The notes under the pieces were generated by a model. It had not been told where the DNA came from, did not search any database, and was given only the letters and a program-made list of their open reading frames with translations. Shown piece after piece: positions 42,784 through 54,214 of a stretch of 64,000 nt of DNA (within the stretch, counting starts at the first letter, position 1; every line of letters begins with the position of its first letter). Made by a program: the position numbers and the translations under genes. The stretch is from Golubevia sp. BC0850 (Eukaryota > Basidiomycota > Exobasidiomycetes > Golubeviales > Golubeviaceae), in assembly GCA_012976225.1 (NCBI GenBank), contig JAAVVG010000001.1, forward strand, positions 992,001 to 1,056,000, written 5' to 3'.

Positions 42784-44695
42784 CTACTGGGTATCTAAAT
42801 CCAAAGCCCTCCCAACTTCCCACAAAACCTTCTCACAACCGAACTGACTAGTCATCGTGATTCCAACTGGCCAACCCTCCCCAATTTCTCCATCACCATC
42901 TTTCGAAGCCTTCCCAGCTGGTACCGACAAAGAAGGTATTCCAGCCAAAGATGCAGGAACCGTAAGAACATCTTGAACGTAAGGAGAGATTTGATCTCGA
43001 TTTGAGAGACAAGATTCCAAAGTCGGAGCAATGTCGACTGAACTTGGATGAAATAAGACGTCAACTCCTTCTCGATTAGAAGTGGAGTTAAGAAGTGAAA
43101 GCGGATTCGGAATTCGAAAGACGGAATCGAAATCCTTTTGAACTAGTTTTCTGACTCTTTGAGCTTGGAGGAAATAGTTGTCGAAAGCGCTGTGGGAGGT
43201 GAAGGAACAGAACAATTGAGAGTAGTTGCTAAGAATTCGAATCTCAATTTCGACATGAAGATTTCGAGCTGGACTCACTCTGAAGACAGAGCATAAGTCC
43301 CAAGTAGAATTCGACGTTGAACTTCAGGACCAAACCCTTCAGAACGAGTCGCTGCGTAAGGGTGTTCATCCTTGTCTGGTCTTGATGAGATATCTGAATC
43401 ACTTCGATGACCTGGTAGCAGAAAGAAATTCAGAAGACGAAGTTCAAAGGACAGCTGCGTACGTTCACCTCTCAGCTCTCGCTCGCTACTCACCAAATCG
43501 AATCCCATCATACCTTGCCAAATTGCTACTAGCTTCCGCACTTGCGATCACATAGTAAGCACTCAGAGCAGCTTTAGTACTCGGAAGGCTGACTGAGACC
43601 AAAGTAGCACCTTTCGATTTTAATTCTCTAAGGACTTTCTTGAAGGCTGGTAGAATTCTTGGATGAAGTTCTCTAGGGAAATACTCTGATGGAATTCCTA
43701 CTCTCAGACTTGAAAGAGGAAGATCTGAATCCAAACCTTTTCCGATTTCAGAGAGAGCCAAAGAGCTGATTTCAGAAGCTTTGGAACGAGTTGAGAGAGG
43801 CATGGAAGTTGGATCTCGAGAGTCATAGTCTGATAAGATGTCTGTTTTGAGGATGGAAAATAAGTCAACTCAGTTGCAAGTCCAGGAGAGAGTTGCATTC
43901 AGCATAAAAGACAGGTCTCAAGTGCTCACCAAAAAGAGTTTCAACATCTTGAACATTGGAAGCCATGACTCCCACCGTGTCAAGACTATCAGCATAAGAG
44001 ATTAACCCCCATCTGCTGATCAGCCCATAAGAAGGTTTCAATCCCCAAACTCCACAATAAGAAGCCGGCAATCGAATGGAACCTCCAGTATCCGAAGCTA
44101 GAGCAGCTCTACAAAGTCCTGATTTGACGCTTGCTGCAGCTCCTCCAGAGCTACCTCCACAGACTCTTTGTTCTTGGTGGTTCGAAGGGGAGATCGGATT
44201 GATAGATGGTCCAAAATGAGAGTGAATGTTGGCCGAGCTGGAAAGGAGGGAAAGGAGAAGATGTAACAGAAAGGTAGAATCTTGAGATTGTTCAGATGAA
44301 ACTCACCCCATGCCGAATTCGTCGCAATTCGTCTTTCCAACTAGTGAAGCACCAGATTTCCGTAGAATCGAGACAGCAACTGCATCGAAGGGAGAGTTGA
44401 AGGAAGAAAGCATCTTGGAGGAAGCAGTGGTTGGCATGTCTTTGGTGCAGAAGTTGTCCTTGATTGAAATGCTCCAGGATGCGAGTGGACCGTGAGGATG
44501 CTGATTATTTTGAGTGATATTGTTCTGGTAATTGAAAGCATTGTAAGGATCTAGAGGAGTAGTCGAGGTAGAGGTAGATGACGAAGAAGAAGAAGAAGGA
44601 GAAGAGTTGGCAGAGAGCCACCTTGTCTGTATCCTACTTTTTCTTGCCGCCTTTGTTGATGCACAGAATGTCCTACTCGTACAAGCTCTATTCAT
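42784..44695 (-). CDS. HER2: Mitochondrial glutamyl-tRNA(Gln) amidotransferase subunit A
   Basis: The amidase of the mitochondrial GatAB/GatFAB complex, which converts Glu-tRNA(Gln) to Gln-tRNA(Gln). Start is the ATG at 44693-44695; the first about 35 residues ([20 protein letters not shown]) are Arg/Ser-rich without acidic residues, a mitochondrial presequence. The amidase-signature fold shows the catalytic Lys in [18 protein letters not shown]-like sequence, [12 protein letters not shown], the [11 protein letters not shown] loop with the cis-Ser, and [15 protein letters not shown] with the nucleophile Ser. [32 protein letters not shown] and [16 protein letters not shown] follow. The last exon ends [11 protein letters not shown]. 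About 540 residues in six or so exons. It is head to head with the next gene, 183 bp apart. Confidence 0.95.
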
Positions 44696-44878
44696 CTCAT
44701 TCAAAGTGGTAATTCAAGAAGAGCGATTTGAAGTTGAAGTGTTTTAAAGGAAGAAGCGACACGCTCGAATTTCTCGAAGTCTCAAAGCCATCCAAGCTTG
44801 ACCTGATAAGATTCACCTGGAAACAGCAACCAACTGAATTCCTGCCTTAAACTATCAATTAACTACCCAAAGCCAAAC

Positions 44879-46144
44879 ATGAACACACCATCGCAAGGTC
44901 AACGTGGAAGGAAGAGGAAAGCTGATAAACAACAGCAGCATCACCCTCATCAAGCTAATCGACAATATCAGCAACCAATGAATGAAGCTCAGCGTCGTCA
45001 ACAACAAACTGTGAACAATTTGACAGCTTTACAAGATAAAGCTTTCCCTCAGACACCTGCCCCACTTGGTCCTGCTTCAATGTTGACAGTGGCAGACGTT
45101 GGTTCAGGAATGGGTCCAGGAATCGCCATAGATGATGAGTTCGCTGATAACCTCGTAGGCGAGTAATCAGCAGTTGGGTGAAAGGGCTGAAAGTGAAGAA
45201 TAGATAGATGATCAGGTGTAAGACGGGGGAAGTGGAAATACTGGTGGAGAAATGCGAGCTTTGGAGGTTGCTTGGACTGTGTCTAACTTTCTCTTATCCC
45301 CCCTCCTTTCCTTTTAGATGACCTTGATAGAATCACTCCACGTGATTTAGCTTCAGCTCGTTATGCTAGGAATCACGAAATGTTAGATTCAATCTTTGAC
45401 GCTCGAAGGGTTGGTGAGTTGCCCCTCCCATTCTTCCTAAATCAAGCCTTCCTCTATCTCCAAGCTCACCCTTCCCACCCTTCCCCTACAGACAAAATCG
45501 ACCCTCCATTCTCCTATTACTCAACCCTCAAGAAACAAGACTTGGAATCAAAACTTTCAAATCTACAATCCGAAATCTCAGACTTAACTTCCTTGCATTC
45601 CAAACGTCTAAAACCAATTTCCCAAATCATTTCAGAAGAAGAATCTTCCCTTTCAGAAGCTCCAGAAGCTTCATGGGGAAAAGATCCATCAAAAGGAAAG
45701 GTTCTAGGAATAGCTTTCATAAGAGCTTCAACTCCACCAGAAGCAAGAGAATTCTTGGAAAAACAAAAACAAAGTTTAGCATTAGGAGCTAGAGCTAAAC
45801 CTTCAAATGAGGATTCTAGTGAAACTGAAGAACATAGATTAATCAGAGAAATAGAGTTAATTGATAAGGTGAATTTGGAAAATGGAGTTGGAATACAGCC
45901 ATCGACATTGGTTGAGAATCAGGATTCGAACATGGAATTGACTTCTCAGCAGCAAGAGAGTGGAAATGACAATGGAGATGGAGATGAGAGTGGTGGAAAT
46001 GGAATGGGAATGGGAGAATCGAATTTCGATGAACTCTTAGCTGCCTCTGGACTTTCTGCTGATACTTTTGATATGGATTTTGGAGGAAATGATGGTGAAG
46101 GTGGAACTCCTCATCATCAAGATGCCGGAACTCCTCGGTCGTAG
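44879..46144 (+). CDS. Ssr4-C-terminal-like protein (putative SWI/SNF-RSC subunit)
   Basis: Start is the ATG at 44879 (MNTPSQGQRGRKRKADK), followed by a Gln/His-rich lead, TALQDKAFPQTPAPLGPASM and DDEFADNL. After an intron (about 45161-45317) the key block is DDLDRITPRDLASARYARNH with EMLDSIFDARRV, which I recall as typical of the C-terminal region of fungal SWI/SNF-RSC subunit Ssr4. A second intron (about 45413-45492) leads to a coiled coil (LESKLSNLQSEISDLTSLH), FIRASTPPEAREFLEKQ and an acidic Gly/Asn/Asp tail with FDELLAASGLSADTFDMDFG, activation-domain-like. About 370 residues. A chromatin or transcription role is likely; the Ssr4 link rests on one motif. Confidence 0.5.
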
Positions 46145-46370
46145 ATAAATTCTTTTGAGTTTCGTTTCTTCTGTAATTTCTATTCTGTTTTCTGTTGCTT
46201 CGAAATGTACAACTTTGACCTGGTTCTCCCTTTGTCAAAGAGTTTCAATTGAACGACGAAAAGACATCTTATTCCCATGACCTCGGATCCCTCAATACAT
46301 GACTTATGACACAAATTTCCAATAATCCAAAGATCCGAAATTAAATCCAGAGCCACGTAACCATTTCGCC

Positions 46371-47962
46371 TCAGAGTTTCCACTTCTCACCTTCTCTCCT
46401 TCCATTGACCACGTCTTTCCCTCTCTTCTCAAAACTAGCTCCCAACCTAGTGATAGAAACAAAACCATTCATCAAAGCCCAAACATCTGTATCTTTCTGT
46501 AAATCTGGAGGAGAGAGTAAATGAGCCATGTCTGGTCCAAATTGGAAATGAGAGAGAGGAACTGGAGCATTTGAAGGTTGATGAGAGTAAGAAGTTGGAC
46601 GTGAGACGTCTGAACCTGGAGTTGTGGGTCGAGATGATGAAGTTCGGAAGAGCTGAGGAAGAAAGGCAAAGGACAAGCAAGAACAGAGGACGCGAATGTG
46701 AAAAGAGTCAGGTTCTAAGTATCTCAAATAGGGTAGGCCAGTGAATCGCCTTTCAGAACTCACCCTTCCATATTTTGAATCCCACATCTTAGTGTAAATG
46801 ATTTCTGGTGCTTCCAAAGTCCTACAGAGAGGTACATTAATAGCATAACAATCTACTTCTTCCTCCCAATCTCGATATAATCTTTCACACAATTGAGCAG
46901 ATAAAGCGTTGGCTTTTTCAGAGAGACTTGTAGTAGCTTCACTAGAAGCTGGTAAATGACCTGAAGTTTGAACATCAGGTTTAGGTGTTGGTGTAGACGA
47001 GCTTGAAGTTGTTGAGATCGGTGGAAGCTTACTTTCCGCCTCTATGATTTCTTTAGGTAGTTTTTGAAAATGTCCGTAACTGATTGAAATAGATTTGACA
47101 TTTGCTAAGGATCCAGCTAGAGCTGCTCCTAGAGTTCCACTGGATAGTGCGAAGGCTGTACCTGTGTTCCTGCAGGGATGGGAGGAAGAATGGAGAGACG
47201 AGGGAAGAGAGAGAGAGAGAGGGTTGGAATCAGGCAGGGCTCGATTGAAAGTCTAGGGGAGCTAAGTCATACCGAATTGGATCCCAAAGGAGAAGGTAAA
47301 GCTCACCTTCCATAATTAGGTCCAGAGACCACGAGATCATAAGCTGGCGGTTGAGGCTTTCCTGGAGAGCCCGGGATGGCACCTCCTGCGAATAGACCAG
47401 AAAACAGTCCAATGTTGGTGCACGTTGAAGGAGACTGAAGCAAGCAAGAATTTGAGATGCAAGTGAACAGCAGCCATACGAGGAATGGCATACAATCAGC
47501 TTTTGATGGAGATGCACCTCACACCTTGACTTTCTACTGTGTCTTCCCTTCTTCCTTCAATCTTTACTTACAGCATCTACTAGAACCCATTCTGCCAATT
47601 CATTTTCTCTGATCTCTCTTCGAACAGCACTCCAGCACTCTGCATCCTTCTCGTGCTGTCCATCATGATTTCCCTTCAAAGGATAGTAATACCACATCCC
47701 AATCTTTGAGTGGATCGTCGTTGCCATTCCAGACCAAGACTTCTCTGGGAAATTGGAAAGTGATTCGTCAACTTCAACATAACAGACAGAGTAGCAGAAC
47801 GACTCCCTTGGCTTACTCACGAGCGCTTGGAAGGCAGACGTCTACTTTCCAACCTAAGTCCTGTAGAGCTGTAAAGAGACCCAAGACGTGAGGACTGGAA
47901 GAAGAGCATGGCCCATCATCATTCACCAGCAGGACTCGTGGAGGCGTTGAGGAACTTGTCAT
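46371..47962 (-). CDS. SurE-family phosphatase / 5'(3')-nucleotidase
   Basis: A metal-dependent phosphatase of the SurE fold. The ATG at 47960-47962 opens MTSSSTPPRVLLVNDDGP; the NDDGP motif binds the catalytic metal and starts every SurE domain. Then VLGLFTALQDLGWKVDVCLP, KSWSGMATTIHSKI-like sequence, PPAYDLVVSGPNYGRNTG (the second metal/phosphate loop), AFALSSGTLGAALAGSLANV and ISISYGHF follow. An insert rich in Ser/Thr/Pro precedes LYRDWEEEVDCYAINVPLCR and DTDVWALMNGFVSITRLGAS at the end of the fold. About 380 residues. No tubulin-tyrosine-ligase-like part is present, unlike yeast Pby1. Its 5' end is only 75 bp from that of PGS1. Confidence 0.87.
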
Positions 47963-48037
47963 TTTGATGCTTGATTTATGATTGTGGAGAGTGGAGACAA
48001 TTTCTATTTACTTTGACCACTGACCAAACGCTTCTGA

Positions 48038-50346
48038 ATGAGGTTCAAGTCAGCCAGTTGGCTGGAATTTTCCAAGACTTCCATTTTATATCATTCCAGT
48101 TCGATTACTTCAAGCGGCAACTCCATTTCAAGGCAAGCCAGCTGCAACCTGCTGTCGAGTTGGTCAGGATCAAAAGCAACACTTGCACCTTCCAATTCAT
48201 CAAATCGTTCCTATTCTCCTTCTCTCTACTCTGTTCAAGGGATTGGTACAAAAAACATATTTGGAAGCTTCTCTTCATCTTCTAGGCAGTTCATCCAGTC
48301 GATTGAAGAGCAAGAGCACTCTCCATTTAGCTTAACCAAGAAAGTAGCCTCGACTCTTAACCTGCCCTCTTTCAGAGCAAATGCCTCACAATTGGAACTC
48401 ATTCATCACCCTAAAGACTTCTATACTACTCTCAAGGTCAGTTTCATCTCTATACTGTATCCATACTGTATCCATTCCAGGGGAAGGGAAGAACAGGAGA
48501 GACAAGATCGGAGAGTGCTGACCCGCATAGACTGAACTTCATATCCACAGACGTCGATAGCTAAAGCGGAGAGGCGGATATTCATCTCTAGCTTGTATGT
48601 GGGGAAAGAGGAGGTCGAATTGGTGAGTTGTTCTTGCTGGAAGAGGGGAGTTTCAGCAGAGGAGACAAGAGTGTTACTTTGGCCTGGTGGTGGGTTTCTA
48701 GACTCTATGAGCTCAGAGAGTGGGCTCACAGGAGTTGTTGATCTTTAGATAATTCAGAAGAAGATTCATGGAGCAGAAGTTGTGAGCAAGAATGCTGACA
48801 TTCTCAGCTTTCCTGACCTTGCCAGATCTCTCATCTTCGATCCGCCCTATCCTCTCGACCTTCTTTACGTCTCACAATCTTGACCGATGCTCTTAGATCG
48901 ACACGAGAAGCATCTCCCTCTCCTTCATGCGCCTCTTTGATTTGCTCTCTGGTTCAAGAATTTCCGGATCAAGTCGATGCTAGATTGTGGCACACACCCA
49001 AGCTGAAGCACAGTGGTTGGTTGAAGAAGCTAGTTGGAAAGAGATTCAACGAAGGCTTTGGTTTACAGCACATGAAAGTGTACGGAATGGACGACGACGT
49101 CGTGATCAGCGGGTGAGTTTGAGGATGGTGGCACGTATGAATCTTTCTGCTTCTGACTTTTTTGGTCTCTTTCCTTCTCACTCAGAGCGAATCTTTCCAA
49201 TGACTACTTCACCAATCGAAGAGATCGATACCTTTTGGTTCGAAATCACAGGCTACTCTCCAACTATCTTCATTCGCTTCTCTTGCTGGTTTGCAAGTTC
49301 AGTTATGCTCTTCTTCCCTCATCCTCCACAACTGCTTCTACCTCGACTGATCTAGAGAAATCGAACGACTCGCAATCCAGCACAACTCCTTACAGAGGCT
49401 TCGAAATGAAGTGGGACGGAGGATCTTCTTTGCTACTCTCCGAATCGGATTTTGGTTCGATTTCCGAAGACGGTTCTTTGGCTCAAGTCGATTCAAGACC
49501 TTACGAAGAGCATTCTTGGAAGAATCGAGCTCTCAAGGACGTTCAGGATTTCACTCTCAGATGGAAACAACACTCTCAAAGCTTTGATCTGAAGGAAGGA
49601 GATACCGAACTTGTGCCTCTGATTCAAATGGGACCCATCGGAATCACTCAAGAAACAGACGCAGTACCTCTGATCTTCTCGCAATTGAACAAGTCTTCAA
49701 AGTCTAGCTCTATGAAACCGATACGAATGGATCTGACTTCCGGTTACTTCAGTCTCTACGGTCCTTACAAGTCTTTGGTTCTAAAATCAGCAGCTGAAAA
49801 GGAATCAAACTCGAGGATTAGAATCATAGCTGCTGCTCCAGAGTCAAATGGGTTCTTTGGAAGTAAAGGCGTATCGAAGTATCTTCCTCCTGCTTATACT
49901 TATCTAGAGTGGCAATTTTGGAATGAGCTGAAAAGGAGAAATCGAAGTGAGGATGTCGAGATTAGAGAGTGGAAGAAGACTGGGTGGACTTACCATGCGA
50001 AAGGTGAGTAGAAGCTCCTTCCCTCATTCTCCTTTCTACTACTCTGATTCGCTGTTTTATTCTGTCACCTTCAGGAATCTGGCTCACACCCGAGCCTTCT
50101 TCAGGTCCAACCCACACCTTGATCGGATCGTCGAACTACGGCTCTCGTTCAGCGGAATTGGACTTGGAATGTTCTCTCTTCATCTCAACGACGTCCGAGG
50201 TCTTTCAAAAGAAACTTTCAGAAGAGATTGAAGGTTTGAGAGAAGACGCGGTGGACGTGGTGAACGAAGAATTGTTTGCCAGGGAGGATAGGAAGGTCAG
50301 TTTGGGAGTGAAGATCGCGACGTTCTTCGTCAAGGGTATGCTGTAA
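48038..50346 (+). CDS. PGS1: CDP-diacylglycerol-glycerol-3-phosphate 3-phosphatidyltransferase
   Basis: Makes phosphatidylglycerophosphate, the first step toward cardiolipin, in the mitochondrial inner membrane. The ATG at 48038 opens MRFKSASWLEFSKTSILYHS, a Ser/Lys/Arg-rich presequence. Conserved blocks: ELIHHPKDFYTTLK, SIAKAERRIFISSLYVGKEE, WLKKLVGKRFNEGFGLQHMK with the first HxK motif (HMKVYGMDDDVVISGANLSN region), ALKDVQDFTLRWKQHS, LTSGYFSLYGPYKSLVL, IRIIAAAPESNGFFGSKG, and a second HxK motif in YHAKGIWL with TLIGSSNYGSRSAELDLEC. Both phospholipase-D-type half-sites are intact. At least five exons, about 590 residues. The head-to-head neighbour is the SurE gene. Confidence 0.93.
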
Positions 50347-50528
50347 ACAACACAAGACAACTTTGGGCTTTTAATACTTTAATCGATCTTACGGCAGTCA
50401 TTTTCCTGGGATCCTTACTGATCCACAGACCTGAGATCTGGCCGGCGGGCGGAGCACTGCTCCAAGCCGTTCTCACTTCACAGCCAACCTTCCCTCAATA
50501 GACGCCTTTGGAAGTTTCTCTCTTCTTC

Positions 50529-50536
50529 ATAAAAGG
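50529..50536 (+). promoter_or_regulatory. TATA-like box of the stealth-family gene
   Basis: ATAAAAGG about 98-105 bp upstream of the ATG at 50634, the same spacing as the TATA boxes of three minus-strand genes in the window. Confidence 0.45.
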
Positions 50537-50633
50537 AAACGATATTTGAACCTCTATTTCAACCTTTTCAAATTTTTCTTCTTTTCATTCTTCCTCTTCT
50601 TCCATCTATTCATCTGCCATCTGTTTCGTAGAA

Positions 50634-53600
50634 ATGAGTAGCTTCAAGGGTTTACTTCCCCTTCAACTTCCTTCCAGAGTATCTACTTCAATGCGAAAAT
50701 CGAGTTATCTGGCTGTCCCAATGAAAGAGAAGGACTCCGATGACTCAGTGGAGTTAAAGAGAAGACGAGATTCCAACTCCTCAACAACTTCGGATCCTGC
50801 CTTTCCAACGAATCGCATGAGACTGATCTTTCCATTCTCAGACCAGCTCAAGACGCTCGTCTTCAAGAGACCAATCTTATTGATCTTTACACTATTGTTC
50901 ATAATCACTTTAAGCTTCGTGATCATTTATGAGCGATACGAGGAGATTGGCGATGGCCGCTTCAGCTGGCTAAGAACTCAATTCTCGTCGCCTTCACCCT
51001 CTACCACAACTCTCCACTCCACTTCAAATATAGTCCATGGTAGCGAGAGCGAGACTTATGTCGAGGGAGACTCAGGTTATCATGCTTCGACTCGAAAAGC
51101 TCTGCCCTCCAGGCCAATTTGGGTGGAAAGCCACAGAGCTTTATTCAAAGCTGGCGCTTTAGTAGATTGGATAAGCCAGGGTGAAATCAATGGGAGAGTG
51201 GATCTCTCTTCTCACTCTCGAGTTGACGGGATCTGGACATGGGTCAACGGTACGTCGAGTGTTGACTTGACACCGCCAGTCGAGGTGGAAGAAGCCAAAG
51301 CTCTCTCCTTCTCAATGACCTCCTTCTTCTTTTCCTTTCAATCTCCTATTTCTCTTCAACCAGGAAGCGATCCTCGCCACATTCTTTCTCGTCAATTCTA
51401 CGCTTCCGATCCTCACCGTATCGCTCTTCCACCAAACGATCATCTCTCCGACAAGTCACTCTCTCCTCCTCCCCCATCCAGACCATCCAATCCGAATCCT
51501 CCATTCGCACCTCTTCGTCAAATCTTAGGACTACCCGATAACAACAAGCTTCAAAACACTGACTCGAGGTTCCGAGACAATGGGGAACTTCTCTATTCTC
51601 TCAGATCCGCTCAGATGTACCTAGGAGATCACCTGGGAACGATGCATGTTCTCTCTACCGACTTCTGGGAAGGTGGAAAACCAGAAGGCGAGAGTCTGGT
51701 CCTTCTCCCGCAGCCAGAAAGGAGCTCGATCGAGGCAAGGACGGCCGCTTTCAGTCGAAAGGAGTTGACAGAGCAGAGAAGTGATCGTTTCCTAGTCGAG
51801 GGAGAGTGGGAGAGACTTGGTCAAGTACCTCAGTGGCTAGATGTTGATCACGAATCAGTCGTTATCGGTCAAGCTGCTGTCGACTTTACGGAAAGCTCTT
51901 TTCAAGAGCCACCTTCTCTCATTCTTCATCATGGTGAGTGGGCTTGTCCTCATTTCTTCTGATCGAAAAGCCTCGAAGCCGATCCAAACTTTACCCTCTC
52001 TCATTTTCCTCCTAGACTGGAACATCTTCAGACCTCTTCGATCTATCGATTCATCCACTCAGGCGCTTACAGAAGTGACCCTTGACGAAGCTGAGCTCCT
52101 AGCTTGGAAGCTCGCTCATCTTCCTACCTTCAACTCGATGGCAGCTGAAGCTTATCTAGGAATCGGATTGCCTGGTCTCTCGGAGATCTTCACAGCTAGT
52201 TCGGATGATATGGCTCTAGGACAACCAGTCTCTACTTCCGACTTTGCTTCGCCTCTCTACGGACCAGTCTTGCACATTAACCACATGAACTCCATCTACC
52301 CTCAAGCTCATCCAGCCGCTGGTCTCGGAGAAGCTCCATCTCATCATTTCACCGCTTGGATCTTGTCTCAACGTTTCGGTTTTCGATCTTCTCACTACAT
52401 CGTCCATATTCAGAAAGCTCATCTGACTCCGCTGATGTTGGAAGCGCGATTGATCTGGGGAGATGAATGGAGCGAAACAAGTCAAAAGAGATTCAGGTGA
52501 GTGTCGATACTTTTAGAAGACGTTTTTCTCGAACTCCGCGCTTTAAACCTGACCCCTTCATCTTCACTCGATCTCTCCCCAATCAGAGGTGATGGATCTG
52601 CCATCAATTCTCACTTGCTCTCTTATGGTCTCAACATCGAGAGGCATCGGGAAGGTGAATCTGGTTTAGGACTAAGATAAAGAGCTTGCTTGTTCTGACC
52701 GCATTTCTCCCTCTCTTTTCTCTTGATAGCCCTTCTCTGGACCTTCTTCATGCTCAAGGTCGATTCTGATGGAGACAACTTCATCAATGACTCAGAACTG
52801 GACGCAGCCAAACGTGAGTATTGCTTTGGAACTTGTGGGACCTCTTCCAGCTTGAGACTCCTGCAGCTTCTGACCCGCTCTCTGCATGATTCTTTGCCTT
52901 CTAGTGATGATGGGATGGGATGGAGTTGACACGACGGAGAAGATCAAAGTCCCATTCCCTCGCCGCGACAGTGCTAGAGCCGAGGAAATCGACTTCAATC
53001 TCCTCAAAAGCAACTTTCCGAAACCTCTAGCCAGCAAATACGAGTGGACCTCTATGGACGGATACGCTTATAGCTTCAACTTCCCGCGAGGAAAGCGTCA
53101 ATGGCCTCTGTTCTACGAGGAGGAGGACGATCCGAATCCAGAAAGGTTCAACGATAAGCTGGCATGTACATTCAAGCTGAAAGTATGCATGAAGGAAGAA
53201 AGGAATGCAGACGCTCTATTCAAGAACTTCGCTTTCCAGAACGTTGGTTGTGGTGACTGCTTAATCTCTCATCTAGTAGGCAAGTCGGGGTTGAAAGGTC
53301 TCTCATCTTTCTTACCCGAAGTCAATTCCAACCATTCTACTTTCCCAAAGGTAGAAACTTCCATCGATAGAGAACAAGTCCCTCCTCATCTACCTCTAGA
53401 CAAGACTTGGGAAGCGGCGGATTTCAAGATGGAAAGAGTCGTCAGAAACACCGGTTGGTCAGAAGGAAACAAGAGAGATTTCGCTTCTCTTCTCATTGCA
53501 AGATACGCATACACGATAGCATCAGCTCCTGCAGCTTTTGTCATGATGGTGGTGAGTCTCAGAGTAACTAGTGGCTTGAACGTCTTTCACGCCTTGATCT

Positions 53601-53812
53601 CTTACAAATGTCTCCTGCTTTCTACCCCTTTTCCTTTCTCACTCTGATAGAATCCTACCAATGTGGCTACAGCTTTGAAGAAGATAGACGAACAAAACAC
53701 CGTGTTCATGTGCTTCAACGACGACATTATTTCTCAGCGAGACAAGACCATTAACATCCTCCACGATTGGTATGAGAAGAAGTTCGACCAGAAACTCAGC
53801 TTCGAGCTGTAG
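50634..53812 (+). CDS. Stealth-family glycophosphotransferase (XPT1/GNPTAB-like), type II membrane
   Basis: Resembles the family of bacterial stealth proteins, animal GlcNAc-1-phosphotransferase and cryptococcal Xpt1, which transfer sugar-1-phosphate to glycans; Golgi action is likely. The ATG at 50634 precedes a short cytosolic part and one anchor, PILLIFTLLFIITLSFVIIY. CR1 reads GIWTWVNGSDPRH, formed by splicing out the intron at 51250-51363. CR2 reads DSRFRDNGELLYSLRSAQMY, CR3 includes EAPSHHFTAWILSQRFGF and IVHIQKAHLTPLM, and CR4 is VFMCFNDDIISQ. A canonical EF-hand, DSDGDNFINDSELDAAK, lies between CR3 and CR4, as in GNPTAB. A Cys pair (GCGDC) occurs near the end. About 880 residues in six or more exons. 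Donor sugar and acceptor are unknown. Confidence 0.85.
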
Positions 53813-54214
53813 ACACATACACATGCTTATTCTTCTGGATCAATCAAATCTTAAGAACGTCTCACAGTAGCTTCAAACAGACCTCGATGTAAATAGATAG
53901 GCGTGGGAGAACCCGAGTTACTTTACCAACATTTGTATTTGTACTAGCTGTTTTCTAACACAGTAGATCGTCAGTCATTCAAACATTACCTTTCTCTGCA
54001 TCGTTAAGTGGTTCCCCGTTCTTACTGATGCCTTCGAGCTTGATACCGAATTGTCGAAGTCATTGCACTCCACAATTCCAGGAGAACATTTTCCAGGTTC
54101 AAAAAGATTTACGAAGTCAAATTAAGATCAAGGTACAGGCTTTTAGGGTAAAAGAGGAAAGACAAAAAGGAAATATCGAGTTGCAAGTTTGGAAGAAGAA
54201 AAAGGTTGCAGAGC
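53813..54214. other. Convergent intergenic region
   Basis: 402 bp between the stealth-family (+) and SCP2 (-) stops. Holds both 3' UTRs. No gene or repeat recognised. Confidence 0.5.
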
